A DNA stretch of 64,000 bases, taken from assembly GCA_963841965.1 (NCBI GenBank), contig CAWJES010000001.1, positions 124,001 to 188,000 of the forward strand. The letters are read 5' to 3'. Shown here one piece after another: positions 1-7,598 of this stretch. This DNA comes from Palsa-459 sp963841965 (GTDB lineage Bacteria; Actinomycetota; Acidimicrobiia; Acidimicrobiales; RAAP-2). Below the pieces are notes generated by a model. It did no database searches, was not told the origin of the DNA, and saw only the letters and a program-made list of their open reading frames with translations. Position numbers and translations under genes: made by a program. How positions within the stretch are numbered: the first letter of the stretch is position 1; every line of letters starts with the position of its first letter.

Positions 1-132
1 GGGATCGCCCTCGGGTACTGCGCGGCGCCTCGCGGCGTGGAGCCGGGGGACGCCGTCGTCCTCGAGATCAGGGGCCGGGGCGTGGTGGCGACCTGCGTGC
101 CGCTGCCCTTCGTGGAGAAGAAGAGGAGCTGA
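1..132 (+). CDS. gcvT: aminomethyltransferase GcvT, C-terminal end (partial)
   Basis: This is the last 43 codons of a gene that starts outside the window. The frame is open from base 1 and stops with TGA at 130-132. The tail has the GcvT C-terminal barrel pattern: a PGD turn, an alternating hydrophobic strand (VVLEIRGRGVVATCV) and the closing LPFVEKK. GcvT is the T-protein of the glycine cleavage system; it moves the aminomethyl carbon from the H-protein to tetrahydrofolate. The stop overlaps the ATG of gcvPA (TGATG), so the genes are probably translationally coupled. The assignment rests on a short tail plus context. Confidence 0.72.
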   Translation, partial: GIALGYCAAPRGVEPGDAVVLEIRGRGVVATCVPLPFVEKKRS

Positions 133-1502
133 TGGCCGACTACCTGCCGCACACCGACGCCGAGATCGCCGAGATGCTCGGGTTCCTCGGCCTCGACTCG
201 CTCGACGCGCTCTTCGCGACGGTCCCCGCGGCCGTCCGGCTGGCTGGCGGGCTCGACCTCGACGCGGGGTCGACCGAGCCGGACGTGCTTTTCGAGTTCA
301 CCCAGCTCGTCGAGCGCAACCGGGCCGTCGGCGCCGGCTTCGTCTGCTTCGCCGGCGCCGGCGCATACGACCACGAGATCCCGCCCGTCGTGCGCGCGCT
401 GTCCTCGCGCTCCGAGTTCGTCACCGCCTACACCCCGTACCAGCCCGAGGTCGCCCAGGGCGTCCTCCAGGCGATCTTCGAGTTCCAGACGATGGTCGCC
501 CGCCTCTCGGGTCTGCCCATCGCCAACGCCTCCCTCTATGACGGCGCGGCGTCGCTCGTCGAGGCCCTGAACGTCGCAACGGGTGCGACCGGCCGCCAGC
601 GGGTGCTGGTCTCCTCGGGGGTGCATCCGCACTGGCGCGGAGCGGCGACCACCTTCGCCCGGGGGACAGGCCACGCCGTCGAGGTGGTGCCGTTGCTCGA
701 CGGCCAGACCGACTGGGGCTCGATCGCAGCGGGGGAGCCCGTCGCAGCGGTCGTTTTGGCCCAGCCGAACTGGCTCGGGTGCCTCGAGGAGGTCGCGCAC
801 GCGCGGGCCCTCGCCGACGCGCACGGCGCGCTCCTGATCGTGTGCTCGGACCCGGTCGCCGCGGGGGTCCTGCATGCCCCCGGGTCGCAGGGTGCGGACA
901 TCGTCGTTGGGGAGGGCCAGGCGCTTGGTACGAGGCTCGGCTTCGGCGGGCCCTACCTCGGACTGTTCTCCTGCTCGCGCGACCAGGTCCGCAGGCTGCC
1001 GGGCCGCCTCGTGGGCGAGACGGTCGACATCGAGGGGACGCGAGCCTACGTGACGACGTTGCGTGCCCGCGAGCAGGACATCCGGCGCGAGAAGGCCACA
1101 TCCAATGTCTGCACGAACCAGACGCTCATGGCGGTCACCGCCGCGATCCAGTTGAGCTGGCTCGGACCGAAGGGCCTCGCGGAGGTGGCAACGAGATCCG
1201 CCCAAGGTGCCCACTTCTGCTTCTCGCAGCTGGCCGTCCTGCAAGGGGTCAGACCGGCGACGAGCGCCCCGTTCCTGCGCGAGTTCGCGGTGGTCACCGA
1301 TGCCGCCGCCGACACCGTGCTCGCCCGACTCGCCGACGAGGGATTCCTCGGCGGTGTGGCGGCAGCGTCGATGGCAGGCGAGGAGGACGGCTCGCTGTCT
1401 GCGGGCACGGCCTCCAACACGATCGTGATCGCGGTCACCGAGCGGCGCACCCGCGCCGAGATCGAGGCCTTCGCAACGGCGTTCGGGAAGGCGGCGCGAT
1501 GA
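132..1502 (+). CDS. gcvPA: glycine dehydrogenase (decarboxylating), subunit 1 (P-protein alpha)
   Basis: The 456-residue product is the N-terminal half of the glycine cleavage P-protein, the usual length for a split GcvPA. Family landmarks include the start MADYLPHTDAEIAEML, the segment TAYTPYQPEVAQGVLQAIFEFQT, GEGQALGTRLGFGGPYLG and the C-terminal region REQDIRREKATSNVCTNQTL. This subunit has no PLP lysine; the active site forms with GcvPB. The complex decarboxylates glycine and loads the aminomethyl group onto lipoyl-GcvH. The start overlaps the gcvT stop, and the stop overlaps the gcvPB ATG by ATGA, which supports one operon. Confidence 0.95.
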   Translation: MADYLPHTDAEIAEMLGFLGLDSLDALFATVPAAVRLAGGLDLDAGSTEPDVLFEFTQLVERNRAVGAGFVCFAGAGAYDHEIPPVVRALSSRSEFVTAYTPYQPEVAQGVLQAIFEFQTMVARLSGLPIANASLYDGAASLVEALNVATGATGRQRVLVSSGVHPHWRGAATTFARGTGHAVEVVPLLDGQTDWGSIAAGEPVAAVVLAQPNWLGCLEEVAHARALADAHGALLIVCSDPVAAGVLHAPGSQGADIVVGEGQALGTRLGFGGPYLGLFSCSRDQVRRLPGRLVGETVDIEGTRAYVTTLRAREQDIRREKATSNVCTNQTLMAVTAAIQLSWLGPKGLAEVATRSAQGAHFCFSQLAVLQGVRPATSAPFLREFAVVTDAAADTVLARLADEGFLGGVAAASMAGEEDGSLSAGTASNTIVIAVTERRTRAEIEAFATAFGKAAR

Positions 1503-3013
1503 GCGCCCCTGGCGGCAAGGCGAGCTCGGCTCCGCTGCTCGGCCACGATGCCGAGCCCACGATCTTCGAGCTGTCTGTTCGGGAGCGCAGCGCGTACCAG
1601 CTGCGGACGACGAATGTGCCCGCCACGCCGCTCGGCGAGCTCGTCGACGAGCGGTTCCTGCGTGGCGAGCCGGTTGCTCTCCCCGAGGTGTCCGAGCGGG
1701 ACCTGGTCGCGCACTTCACGAGGCTCTCGCACCGGCAGTTCTCCGTGGACCTCGGGTCGTATCCGCTCGGCAGCTGCACGATGAAGTACAACCCGAAGGT
1801 GTGCGACGAGATCGCCGGCCTCGCGGGTCTCGCGGACGTCCACCCGGCGACGCCGCCGGGTCTCAGCCAGGGATGGCTGGAACTGATGGCGGACCTCGAG
1901 CGGGAGCTGTGCGCGATCACGGGCATGCACGCCGCGACGCTCCAGCCGGCGGCGGGGGCCGCGGGGGAGCTCACCGGCCTGCTCCTGATGCGCGCCTTCC
2001 ACGAGGCGAACGGAGAGCGCCGGACCAAGGTGGTCATCCCTGACTCGGCGCACGGCACGAACCCGGCATCGGTCACGCTCGGCGGCTACGAGGTTGTCAC
2101 GATCCCCTCGGACGAGCACGGGCTCGTGGACCTCGAGGCACTGCGGGCCGTCCTCGACACCGACGTTGCGGGGATCATGCTCACCAACCCGAACACCGCG
2201 GGGCTCTTCGAGGAGGAGATCGAGGAGATCGCAAAGGCCGTGCACGATGTGGGCGGGCTCCTGTACTACGACGGCGCCAACCTCAACGCGATCCTCGGCG
2301 TTGTGCGCCCGGGCGACATGGGCTTCGACATCGTGCACATGAACCTCCACAAGACCTTCGCGACCCCCCACGGGGGAGGTGGCCCCGGCGCAGGGCCCGT
2401 CGCGGTCGCCGAGCGGCTCAGCGAGTTCCTGCCGGGGCCGATCGCTCGCCGGACCGGGGAGGACTCGTTCGGCTGGGTCACCCCGGCCCGGTCGATCGGT
2501 CGGATCCACTCCTGGCACGGCAACGCCCTCGTGCTGGCACGCGCGCACGCCTACCTCCGGCTGCACGGTGCCGACGGGCTGCTGCGGGTCGCGCAGCGGG
2601 CCGTGCTCAACGCGAACTGGCTGCGGGTGCGTCTCGCCGACACCTACCCCGCCGCCTACGACCGCCCATGCATGCACGAGGTCGTCTTCACCGCGACGAA
2701 GCTGAAGAAGGACCATGGCGTCCGCGCGCTGGACGTGGCGAAGCGCCTCTTGGAGGAGGGGTTCCACGCGCCGACGGTCTACTTCCCCCTGATCGTCGAC
2801 GAGGCACTCATGGTCGAGCCGACCGAGACCGAGAGTCCCCAGACCCTCGAGGCGCTCGCGGCGGCGCTCGAGCGGATCGCCGAGCAGGCGGCCCGGGATC
2901 CGGAAGGCGCCAAGGCGGCGCCCCGCACCACGCCGGTGCGGCGGCTCGACGAGGCAAGGGCGGCGCGGCACCTGGTCGCGACGGAGGATGATCGGGCCCC
3001 GCTCGAGGCATGA
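1499..3013 (+). CDS. gcvPB: glycine dehydrogenase (decarboxylating), subunit 2 (P-protein beta)
   Basis: The 504-residue product is the PLP-binding half of the split P-protein. The start at 1499 (MSAPGGKASS) overlaps the gcvPA stop by ATGA; the longer open frame upstream is only a shadow of gcvPA. The PLP lysine sits in NLHKTFATPHGGGG at about residue 285, and FSVDLGSYPLGSCTMKYNPK is the usual family signature near residue 90. With GcvPA it decarboxylates glycine in the cytoplasm. No gcvH is visible; it may lie upstream of the window with gcvT. A strong palindrome follows the stop. Confidence 0.96.
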   Translation: MSAPGGKASSAPLLGHDAEPTIFELSVRERSAYQLRTTNVPATPLGELVDERFLRGEPVALPEVSERDLVAHFTRLSHRQFSVDLGSYPLGSCTMKYNPKVCDEIAGLAGLADVHPATPPGLSQGWLELMADLERELCAITGMHAATLQPAAGAAGELTGLLLMRAFHEANGERRTKVVIPDSAHGTNPASVTLGGYEVVTIPSDEHGLVDLEALRAVLDTDVAGIMLTNPNTAGLFEEEIEEIAKAVHDVGGLLYYDGANLNAILGVVRPGDMGFDIVHMNLHKTFATPHGGGGPGAGPVAVAERLSEFLPGPIARRTGEDSFGWVTPARSIGRIHSWHGNALVLARAHAYLRLHGADGLLRVAQRAVLNANWLRVRLADTYPAAYDRPCMHEVVFTATKLKKDHGVRALDVAKRLLEEGFHAPTVYFPLIVDEALMVEPTETESPQTLEALAAALERIAEQAARDPEGAKAAPRTTPVRRLDEARAARHLVATEDDRAPLEA

Positions 3014-3017
3014 CGAT

Positions 3018-3043
3018 CAACGGGTCCCGGCCGGGACCCGTTG
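3018..3043 (+). terminator. perfect palindrome after gcvPB, likely terminator
   Basis: A 26-bp perfect inverted repeat starts 5 bases after the gcvPB stop, with arms CAACGGGTCCCGG and CCGGGACCCGTTG. It is very GC-rich and has only a short T pair after it, as is common for actinobacterial hairpin terminators. It probably ends the gcv operon before the secreted-protein cluster. Confidence 0.7.
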
Positions 3044-3276
3044 GCACCCGTCGAACGTACCTGCCCGCATGGTCCCGGGGGTGGATCCGTCACTTCGGCG
3101 TCACGGACCGTTCACCTGGCGCAAAGGGTCATGCGCCGTCCAGGTGACCGTCCGGTAGACGGACATAAGTTTTGTCTTATGGTCGCTCCAATCGAGATGA
3201 GGATCGTTGACTTCACCCTGATGAACCGCTAGAACTTCCTTCCGGTTGGAGGCCACACCAAACTCAAAGGAGAGTT
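3044..3276 (+). promoter_or_regulatory. structured leader and promoter region upstream of the secreted-protein cluster
   Basis: No convincing gene lies in these 233 bases; the short open frame 3041-3232 has no family features. The stretch is rich in hairpins. A bulged GGATCCGT/ACGGACC stem lies at 3083-3109. A long stem at 3105-3153 contains perfect GGCGCA/TGCGCC and CACCT/AGGTG helices. A GTCCG/CGGAC stem-loop at 3150-3164 shares bases 3150-3153 with it, so those two are partly exclusive. A CATAAG/CTTATG repeat at 3164-3181 could be an operator. A strong ribosome site (AAAGGAGAG) precedes the ATG at 3277. I could not match it to a known riboswitch. Confidence 0.4.
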
Positions 3277-3765
3277 ATGAGGCGGTTCATGACAAAGAAG
3301 GTTGTTGCCATCGGTTTGGCGACAGGACTGATTCTGGGAGCCGCGGGCGTTGCGGTGGCCTACTTCACGTCGACGGGCACGGGCACGGGCACGGGCACGG
3401 TCGGCTCGCCGACGAGCTGGGGCGTGAGCGCCGGCGCCGCGACGGGCACGATGTACCCGGGTCACGGCAGCTCATCGATCGTCTACACGATCACGAACAA
3501 CGGATCAGGCAACCAGGCCATCACCGGCCTCACCGCGGCGATGGGGACGAGCGGGACGAACGCCACACACGGCGGCGTCGCGATCTCGGGCTGCCTCGCC
3601 GCCTGGTTCACGCCGGTCGTGGGAACCCCCTCGCCGGCTCTCAACACGAGCATCCAGCCCGGCTCCACGGCCACCGTCACGGTCACCGTGTCGATGACCG
3701 ACGCCGCCGCCTCTCAGAACAGCTGCGCGGCGGCCGCTCCCGACGTCACGCTGTCGGTCAGCTAG
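3277..3765 (+). CDS. SipW-type signal peptide secreted protein (TasA-like, putative major subunit)
   Basis: The product is a 162-residue exported protein. The start is fixed by a strong ribosome site (AAAGGAGAG) just upstream. The N-terminus has the SipW-dependent form: charged MRRFMTKK, a Gly/Ala-rich hydrophobic segment, then VAVAYFTSTGTG, with cleavage expected near AVA. A low-complexity GTGTGTGT run follows. The mature part is a Ser/Thr/Gly-rich beta protein with YPGHGSSSIVYTITNNGSG and a cysteine pair (ISGC near residue 107; QNSC near residue 150). The genes at 3945 and 4514 share this layout, so the three are probably paralogues. In Firmicutes such proteins form matrix fibres (TasA); that role is an inference here. 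No sipW-like peptidase adjoins it. Confidence 0.72.
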   Translation: MRRFMTKKVVAIGLATGLILGAAGVAVAYFTSTGTGTGTGTVGSPTSWGVSAGAATGTMYPGHGSSSIVYTITNNGSGNQAITGLTAAMGTSGTNATHGGVAISGCLAAWFTPVVGTPSPALNTSIQPGSTATVTVTVSMTDAAASQNSCAAAAPDVTLSVS

Positions 3766-3818
3766 CCCTCCGGGCGGGACCTGGCTCCCGGTCGGCGGTG
3801 TCACCACGGAACCTGCCT

Positions 3819-3854
3819 GCCACCGGGCTGCGACGTCGTTCGCGGCCCGGTGGC
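3819..3854 (+). terminator. strong hairpin between the first and second secreted-protein genes
   Basis: Perfect 10-base arms GCCACCGGGC (3819-3828) and GCCCGGTGGC (3845-3854) enclose a further GCGA/TCGC pairing. It lies 53 bases after the stop of the first secreted gene, with no T-run. It may end most transcripts there, leaving less read-through into the three downstream genes. Confidence 0.55.
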
Positions 3855-3944
3855 GTGGTGGGTTGCACGAGTGCCGAGGCCATCCACACCGGTCCGCAAG
3901 CCGAAGCGCGATAGAACCCATGTCACGGATCGAGTTCGCGCGCG

Positions 3945-4517
3945 ATGAGCGGCATGCGGCGTTGGCGGGCAACCCTGACTGCTGCGGCCCTTGTCTGCTT
4001 CTCGACCTCATGCACGATGCTGACCGGAGCGTCGGGCAGCGCCGAGGCGTCGCTCGTGGCTGCGGGAGCGGCGAACGGAGGCCTCACCACGTCGGATTCC
4101 GCGGCCGTTGCGGCTGTCGCGCGCACGCCTCACCGCGCGGTCACAGGTTCGACCGAGCCCGACCCCGAGGTCCTGGTGCTCGCGGTTGTCGTCCCGGCGC
4201 GTCTCTACCCGGGCTCGTCGGTCCCGCTCGATCTGACGGTGTCCAACACGGGACGGACGCCACGCACGCTCGACGAAGCAACCGTGACGGCGGCGATCAC
4301 CACGCCGAGATCGACGTGCCGCCCGGACAACTTCGCCCTCGTGATGGGACATGGCGGCGACGTGTCGATCCCGGGCGCGGCGACCGTCTCGCTGTCCTCG
4401 CGTGGTGTGCCCCGACGCCTCTGGCCGGTGCTCGAGATGCGTGACACCAGGCGCAACCAGGACGCGTGCGCCGGTGTAACGGTGACGCTGCGGCTGACCG
4501 GGCGGCGGGCACGATGA
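3945..4517 (+). CDS. secreted protein, divergent paralogue of the SipW-type proteins
   Basis: The product is 190 residues with an export signal: MSGMRRWRATLTAAALVCFS followed by TSC. A lipoprotein-type cysteine is possible, but the lipobox is poor. The mature part keeps the same order as its two neighbours: LYPGSSVPLDLTVSNTGR (compare YPGHGSSSIVYTITNNG), a first cysteine (RSTC) and a second (NQDAC) near the end. It lacks the AYFTSTG cleavage form seen in the gene at 3277. The stop overlaps the next ATG by ATGA. ATG at 3954 is an alternative start. Function unknown; a minor or anchoring subunit is an inference. Confidence 0.6.
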   Translation: MSGMRRWRATLTAAALVCFSTSCTMLTGASGSAEASLVAAGAANGGLTTSDSAAVAAVARTPHRAVTGSTEPDPEVLVLAVVVPARLYPGSSVPLDLTVSNTGRTPRTLDEATVTAAITTPRSTCRPDNFALVMGHGGDVSIPGAATVSLSSRGVPRRLWPVLEMRDTRRNQDACAGVTVTLRLTGRRAR

Positions 4518-5002
4518 GGCGCCGCTCCCTGCTCGCCGCAGCCGCGGCGTTGGCGCTCTGCGTGACTGCAGGCGGTGTCGCCTACGCGTATCTCACGTCG
4601 ACAGGATCGGCGACCGCGTCGGTGGTCGTCGGCTCCGCCCAGACCGTGACGATCTCGACGGCCGGGACCCCTACGGCTCCCCTCCTGCCCGGCGGGTCTG
4701 CAGGCGACCTCGTGTTCAGCCTCACCAACCCCAACAGCTATCCCGTCTCCCTCGTGAGCGTCGCCCCCGAGACCGGGGGGACGATCTCCTTCGACCCGGC
4801 GCACGCCGCATGCTCGACGACAGACAGCAACCCGGTCGTGACGCTCAGCGTCCCGGGTGCGGACCTGCCGGTGTCGATTCCCGCGAACACGACCATGCCG
4901 ATCGACCTGGCGGGATCGGTGTCGATGGATGCGGCAGCGACGAACAGCTGCCAGGGCGCGTCGATCTACGTCCCGATCACGATCACGGTGAACTCCGCAT
5001 GA
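4514..5002 (+). CDS. SipW-type signal peptide secreted protein (TasA-like paralogue)
   Basis: The product has 162 residues, the same length as the first protein of the cluster. The N-terminus is MRRRSLLAAAAALALCVTAG followed by GVAYAYLTSTG, again the SipW-type junction with an aromatic residue and TSTG after the cleavage site. The mature domain has LPGGSAGDLVFSLTNPNS, a first cysteine (AACSTTDSN) and NSCQGASIYVPITITV at the end, matching the paralogue at 3277 position by position. The start is set by the ATGA overlap with the previous gene; the longer open frame from 4466 lies inside that gene. Its own stop overlaps the next start by ATGA. Confidence 0.7.
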   Translation: MRRRSLLAAAAALALCVTAGGVAYAYLTSTGSATASVVVGSAQTVTISTAGTPTAPLLPGGSAGDLVFSLTNPNSYPVSLVSVAPETGGTISFDPAHAACSTTDSNPVVTLSVPGADLPVSIPANTTMPIDLAGSVSMDAAATNSCQGASIYVPITITVNSA

Positions 5003-7572
5003 GCCGGGGGAGCCATGCCGCGCCGCGCGCGCGCCGGACCCTCGGACGACGGTTCTCGGTGGCGGTGGTCGCCATCGTGGCCTTCCTCGCGATCGCTGGC
5101 GGGATCGCCGTGGCGTACTTCGTCACAACGGACAGCTCGAACCCCGCGCAGGCGCTCGCCGACACGCTCCCGACGGGCGCGACGCCCGGCACGCCGGCGC
5201 CCACGCCGAACCCCAACAGCAGCGCCGTGCGGGTGACCTTCGCCCAGTCGAGCACCGTGACCGGGCACACGGCGATCCCCGCGTCCGACTACACCCTGCT
5301 GCGCTACCCCGCCGCGGGGGGATCGGCATCGCCGGTCACGGCCGCCTGCAGCGGGACGGGGACCATCACCTGCACGACGACAGCGGTCCCCGACGGGCAG
5401 TGGCAGTTCACCGACACGCCGACCTACGGCACGAACTGGGTGGGAACAGAGGGCGCCAAGAGCGCAGCGGTCACGGTCGACACGACGCCGCCGACGGTGA
5501 CCGCGACGACCATCGGGCAGGCCGCGGGGGCGTTCGTGAACGGCTACGTCAAGAAGTCGACCAGCTACTACGTCTACGCGAACGCGACCGACGGCCCGCT
5601 CGGGTCCGGTGTCGCCACCGTCACGGCGAACGTCGCAACCATCACCACCGGGAGCACGGCGGTGGCGCTCACGTCCTCAGGGGGTCCATTCACCTCGCCG
5701 TCGGGCGCAACCTTCACCTACCGCAGCGCAGCGCTGACCTCCAACGCGACCGCCGACAGCACGGTCGCGTACACGGTGAACGCGACGGACGTCGCGGGGA
5801 ACACGTCGGCATACGCGAACAACGGCTCGGCGACCTTCGACACGACGGCGCCGGTCACCTCCCTCTCCCTCAGCAACCAGACGCTGGGCAGCTCGTACCT
5901 GACGGGGACGAAGGTCTACTACCGGGGCTCGGCCGCAGGAACCTTCACGATCACGAACTCCCTCTCGGACGCCGAGTCCGGGCCCCATTCGAGCGCCTTC
6001 CCCGCCCTGGGCGGGACCGCGACGGGGTGGACGCACACGGCGGGCACCGTCTCGACGCCGACCGGAGGCCCATTCGTCTCGTCGACGTTCTCGTGGACGG
6101 CGGGCACGTCGTCGGCGCCCACCGAGGCGATCGTCGGGACCGACAACGTGGGCAACGCGAACACCGCGACCACCTTGACCCTCAAGAACGACATCACCGG
6201 CCCGACGGGCGGCGCACTGACCGTCAACGGCACCAATGGCACCGCTGGCGGCGCGACCAGCCCGGCGACCACGAACACGGCCTTCACCATCGGGACCAGG
6301 ACCAACTACTCGGCTGACGCGGGCTCCGGTGTCGCATCGAGCATCCTGACGGTGCAGTCGGGGACCTACTCGGGCAACGCGTGCGGCGCGGCGGGCTCCG
6401 GCGGTCCCTTCACGACCCCGACCGTGGTCACCGGGACGACCCAGCCGGGCGGCATCGTCGGCGGGTACTGCTACGTGTACGTGCTGACGGGCACGGACAA
6501 CGTCGGGAACACGTCGGTCCTCAAGACAACGGTGCCGGTCATCGGGGCCGCCAGCACGCTTGTCTTCACCCAGCAGCCGGCCAGCTCGACCGGCGGGGCG
6601 GCATTCCCGACGCAGCCCAAGGTCACGATCGAGGATGCGAACGGCAACACCGTGAACAACGACACAGCAACGGTGTCGCTCGCGATCGGCACGAACCCGG
6701 GCGGCGGGACGCTCTCGGGATGCAGCGATGTCACGACCGCCGGGGTCGCCGTGTTCTCGGGGTGCAGGATCGACAGGGCGGGGACCGGGTACACGCTGAC
6801 CGCGACGGACGCGGCGGACGGCATCACGACACCGTCCTCCCCGAGCGGGACCTTCAACATCACCGTCGGCGCCGCATCCCAGCTGCTGGTGTCGCCATCC
6901 ACGTTCACCCCGAGCGCCGGATCGCCGTTCACCGTCACGCTGACCGCGGCCGACGCGGGTGGCAACACGGTCACGTCCTACACGGGCGTCCACACGACGG
7001 CGTGGAGCTCAGCCAACACGAGCCCCGCGGGCAACGCGCCCAGCTACCCCCCGACGGCGGTGACGTTCGCGAGCGGCGTGAGCACGACGACGCTGACCGC
7101 GACGCTCTACTCGGCGGGTGCGAACACGCTGAAGGCCGTCGCCACGTACACGGGGACCGCGACGATCACCGTCGCGGCGCTGGCCGGAACGCGCCTCGCG
7201 TGGACGTCGCACGCGATGACGGCGGGCACGCTCGGGGGCACCTGCTACTTCGCGTGCACCTACACGGCCGTCGGGGCCGGTGGAGGCACGTTCACGTCCC
7301 TGGTCAGCCTCACGGACCTCTACGGCAACCTCGTCGCCAACCCCGGCAGCGCGTTCACCGTGACGGTCTCGGCGTCCGCGGGGTCGCTGACACCGAGCGC
7401 GACGGTCACCATCGCGGCAGGCGCCACGACCTCGAGCAGCGGCGGGGACCCGAGCGGGATCGGCCAGATCACCTTCATCACGCAGACCGGTGCCACCTGG
7501 GGACCCGACACGCTCTCCATGACGAACACCGGGGGAGTGGCGACCGGCGCCGCGGCGAGCTTCTCCAAGTAG
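4999..7572 (+). CDS. large secreted repeat protein with Ig-like domains
   Basis: The product is 857 residues. It begins with a charged segment (MSRGSHAAPRARRTLGRR), one hydrophobic helix (residues about 19-40) and AVAYFVTTDSSN, again like a SipW-type signal. The rest is a Thr/Ser/Gly/Ala-rich array of beta-sandwich segments with phrases such as DTTPPTVT and NVGN typical of bacterial Ig-like domains, ending with big_1/invasin-like units (IEDANGNTVNNDTATVSL near residue 540). No sortase motif or C-terminal membrane anchor is visible. It is the last gene of the cluster; a surface adhesin or fibre-associated scaffold is likely. The start follows the ATGA overlap; the open frame upstream from 4810 is a shadow. 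Confidence 0.7.
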   Translation: MSRGSHAAPRARRTLGRRFSVAVVAIVAFLAIAGGIAVAYFVTTDSSNPAQALADTLPTGATPGTPAPTPNPNSSAVRVTFAQSSTVTGHTAIPASDYTLLRYPAAGGSASPVTAACSGTGTITCTTTAVPDGQWQFTDTPTYGTNWVGTEGAKSAAVTVDTTPPTVTATTIGQAAGAFVNGYVKKSTSYYVYANATDGPLGSGVATVTANVATITTGSTAVALTSSGGPFTSPSGATFTYRSAALTSNATADSTVAYTVNATDVAGNTSAYANNGSATFDTTAPVTSLSLSNQTLGSSYLTGTKVYYRGSAAGTFTITNSLSDAESGPHSSAFPALGGTATGWTHTAGTVSTPTGGPFVSSTFSWTAGTSSAPTEAIVGTDNVGNANTATTLTLKNDITGPTGGALTVNGTNGTAGGATSPATTNTAFTIGTRTNYSADAGSGVASSILTVQSGTYSGNACGAAGSGGPFTTPTVVTGTTQPGGIVGGYCYVYVLTGTDNVGNTSVLKTTVPVIGAASTLVFTQQPASSTGGAAFPTQPKVTIEDANGNTVNNDTATVSLAIGTNPGGGTLSGCSDVTTAGVAVFSGCRIDRAGTGYTLTATDAADGITTPSSPSGTFNITVGAASQLLVSPSTFTPSAGSPFTVTLTAADAGGNTVTSYTGVHTTAWSSANTSPAGNAPSYPPTAVTFASGVSTTTLTATLYSAGANTLKAVATYTGTATITVAALAGTRLAWTSHAMTAGTLGGTCYFACTYTAVGAGGGTFTSLVSLTDLYGNLVANPGSAFTVTVSASAGSLTPSATVTIAAGATTSSSGGDPSGIGQITFITQTGATWGPDTLSMTNTGGVATGAAASFSK

Positions 7573-7598
7573 CCCGCCGCCCCGGGCGGCCCGGGCTA
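7570..7598. terminator. bidirectional hairpin containing both convergent stop codons
   Basis: The outer arms TAGCCC (7570-7575) and GGGCTA (7593-7598) hold the TAG stop of the large secreted protein on the plus strand and the TAG stop of the decarboxylase-like gene on the minus strand. An inner CCGCCC/GGGCGG helix strengthens the stem. It can end transcription from both sides. Confidence 0.6.

Noticed and set aside
1046..2971. 641-codon open frame on the minus strand
   Set aside because: It is a shadow of gcvPA/gcvPB, with Arg/Val/Glu-rich random composition.
3041..3232. 63-codon open frame upstream of the secreted cluster
   Set aside because: It overlaps several hairpins, has no ribosome site and no protein-like composition.
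3044..3276. c-di-GMP-I riboswitch in the secreted-cluster leader
   Set aside because: A GCGCAAAG string looks similar, but the GNRA hairpin and the GGTTACC-type receptor strand are missing.
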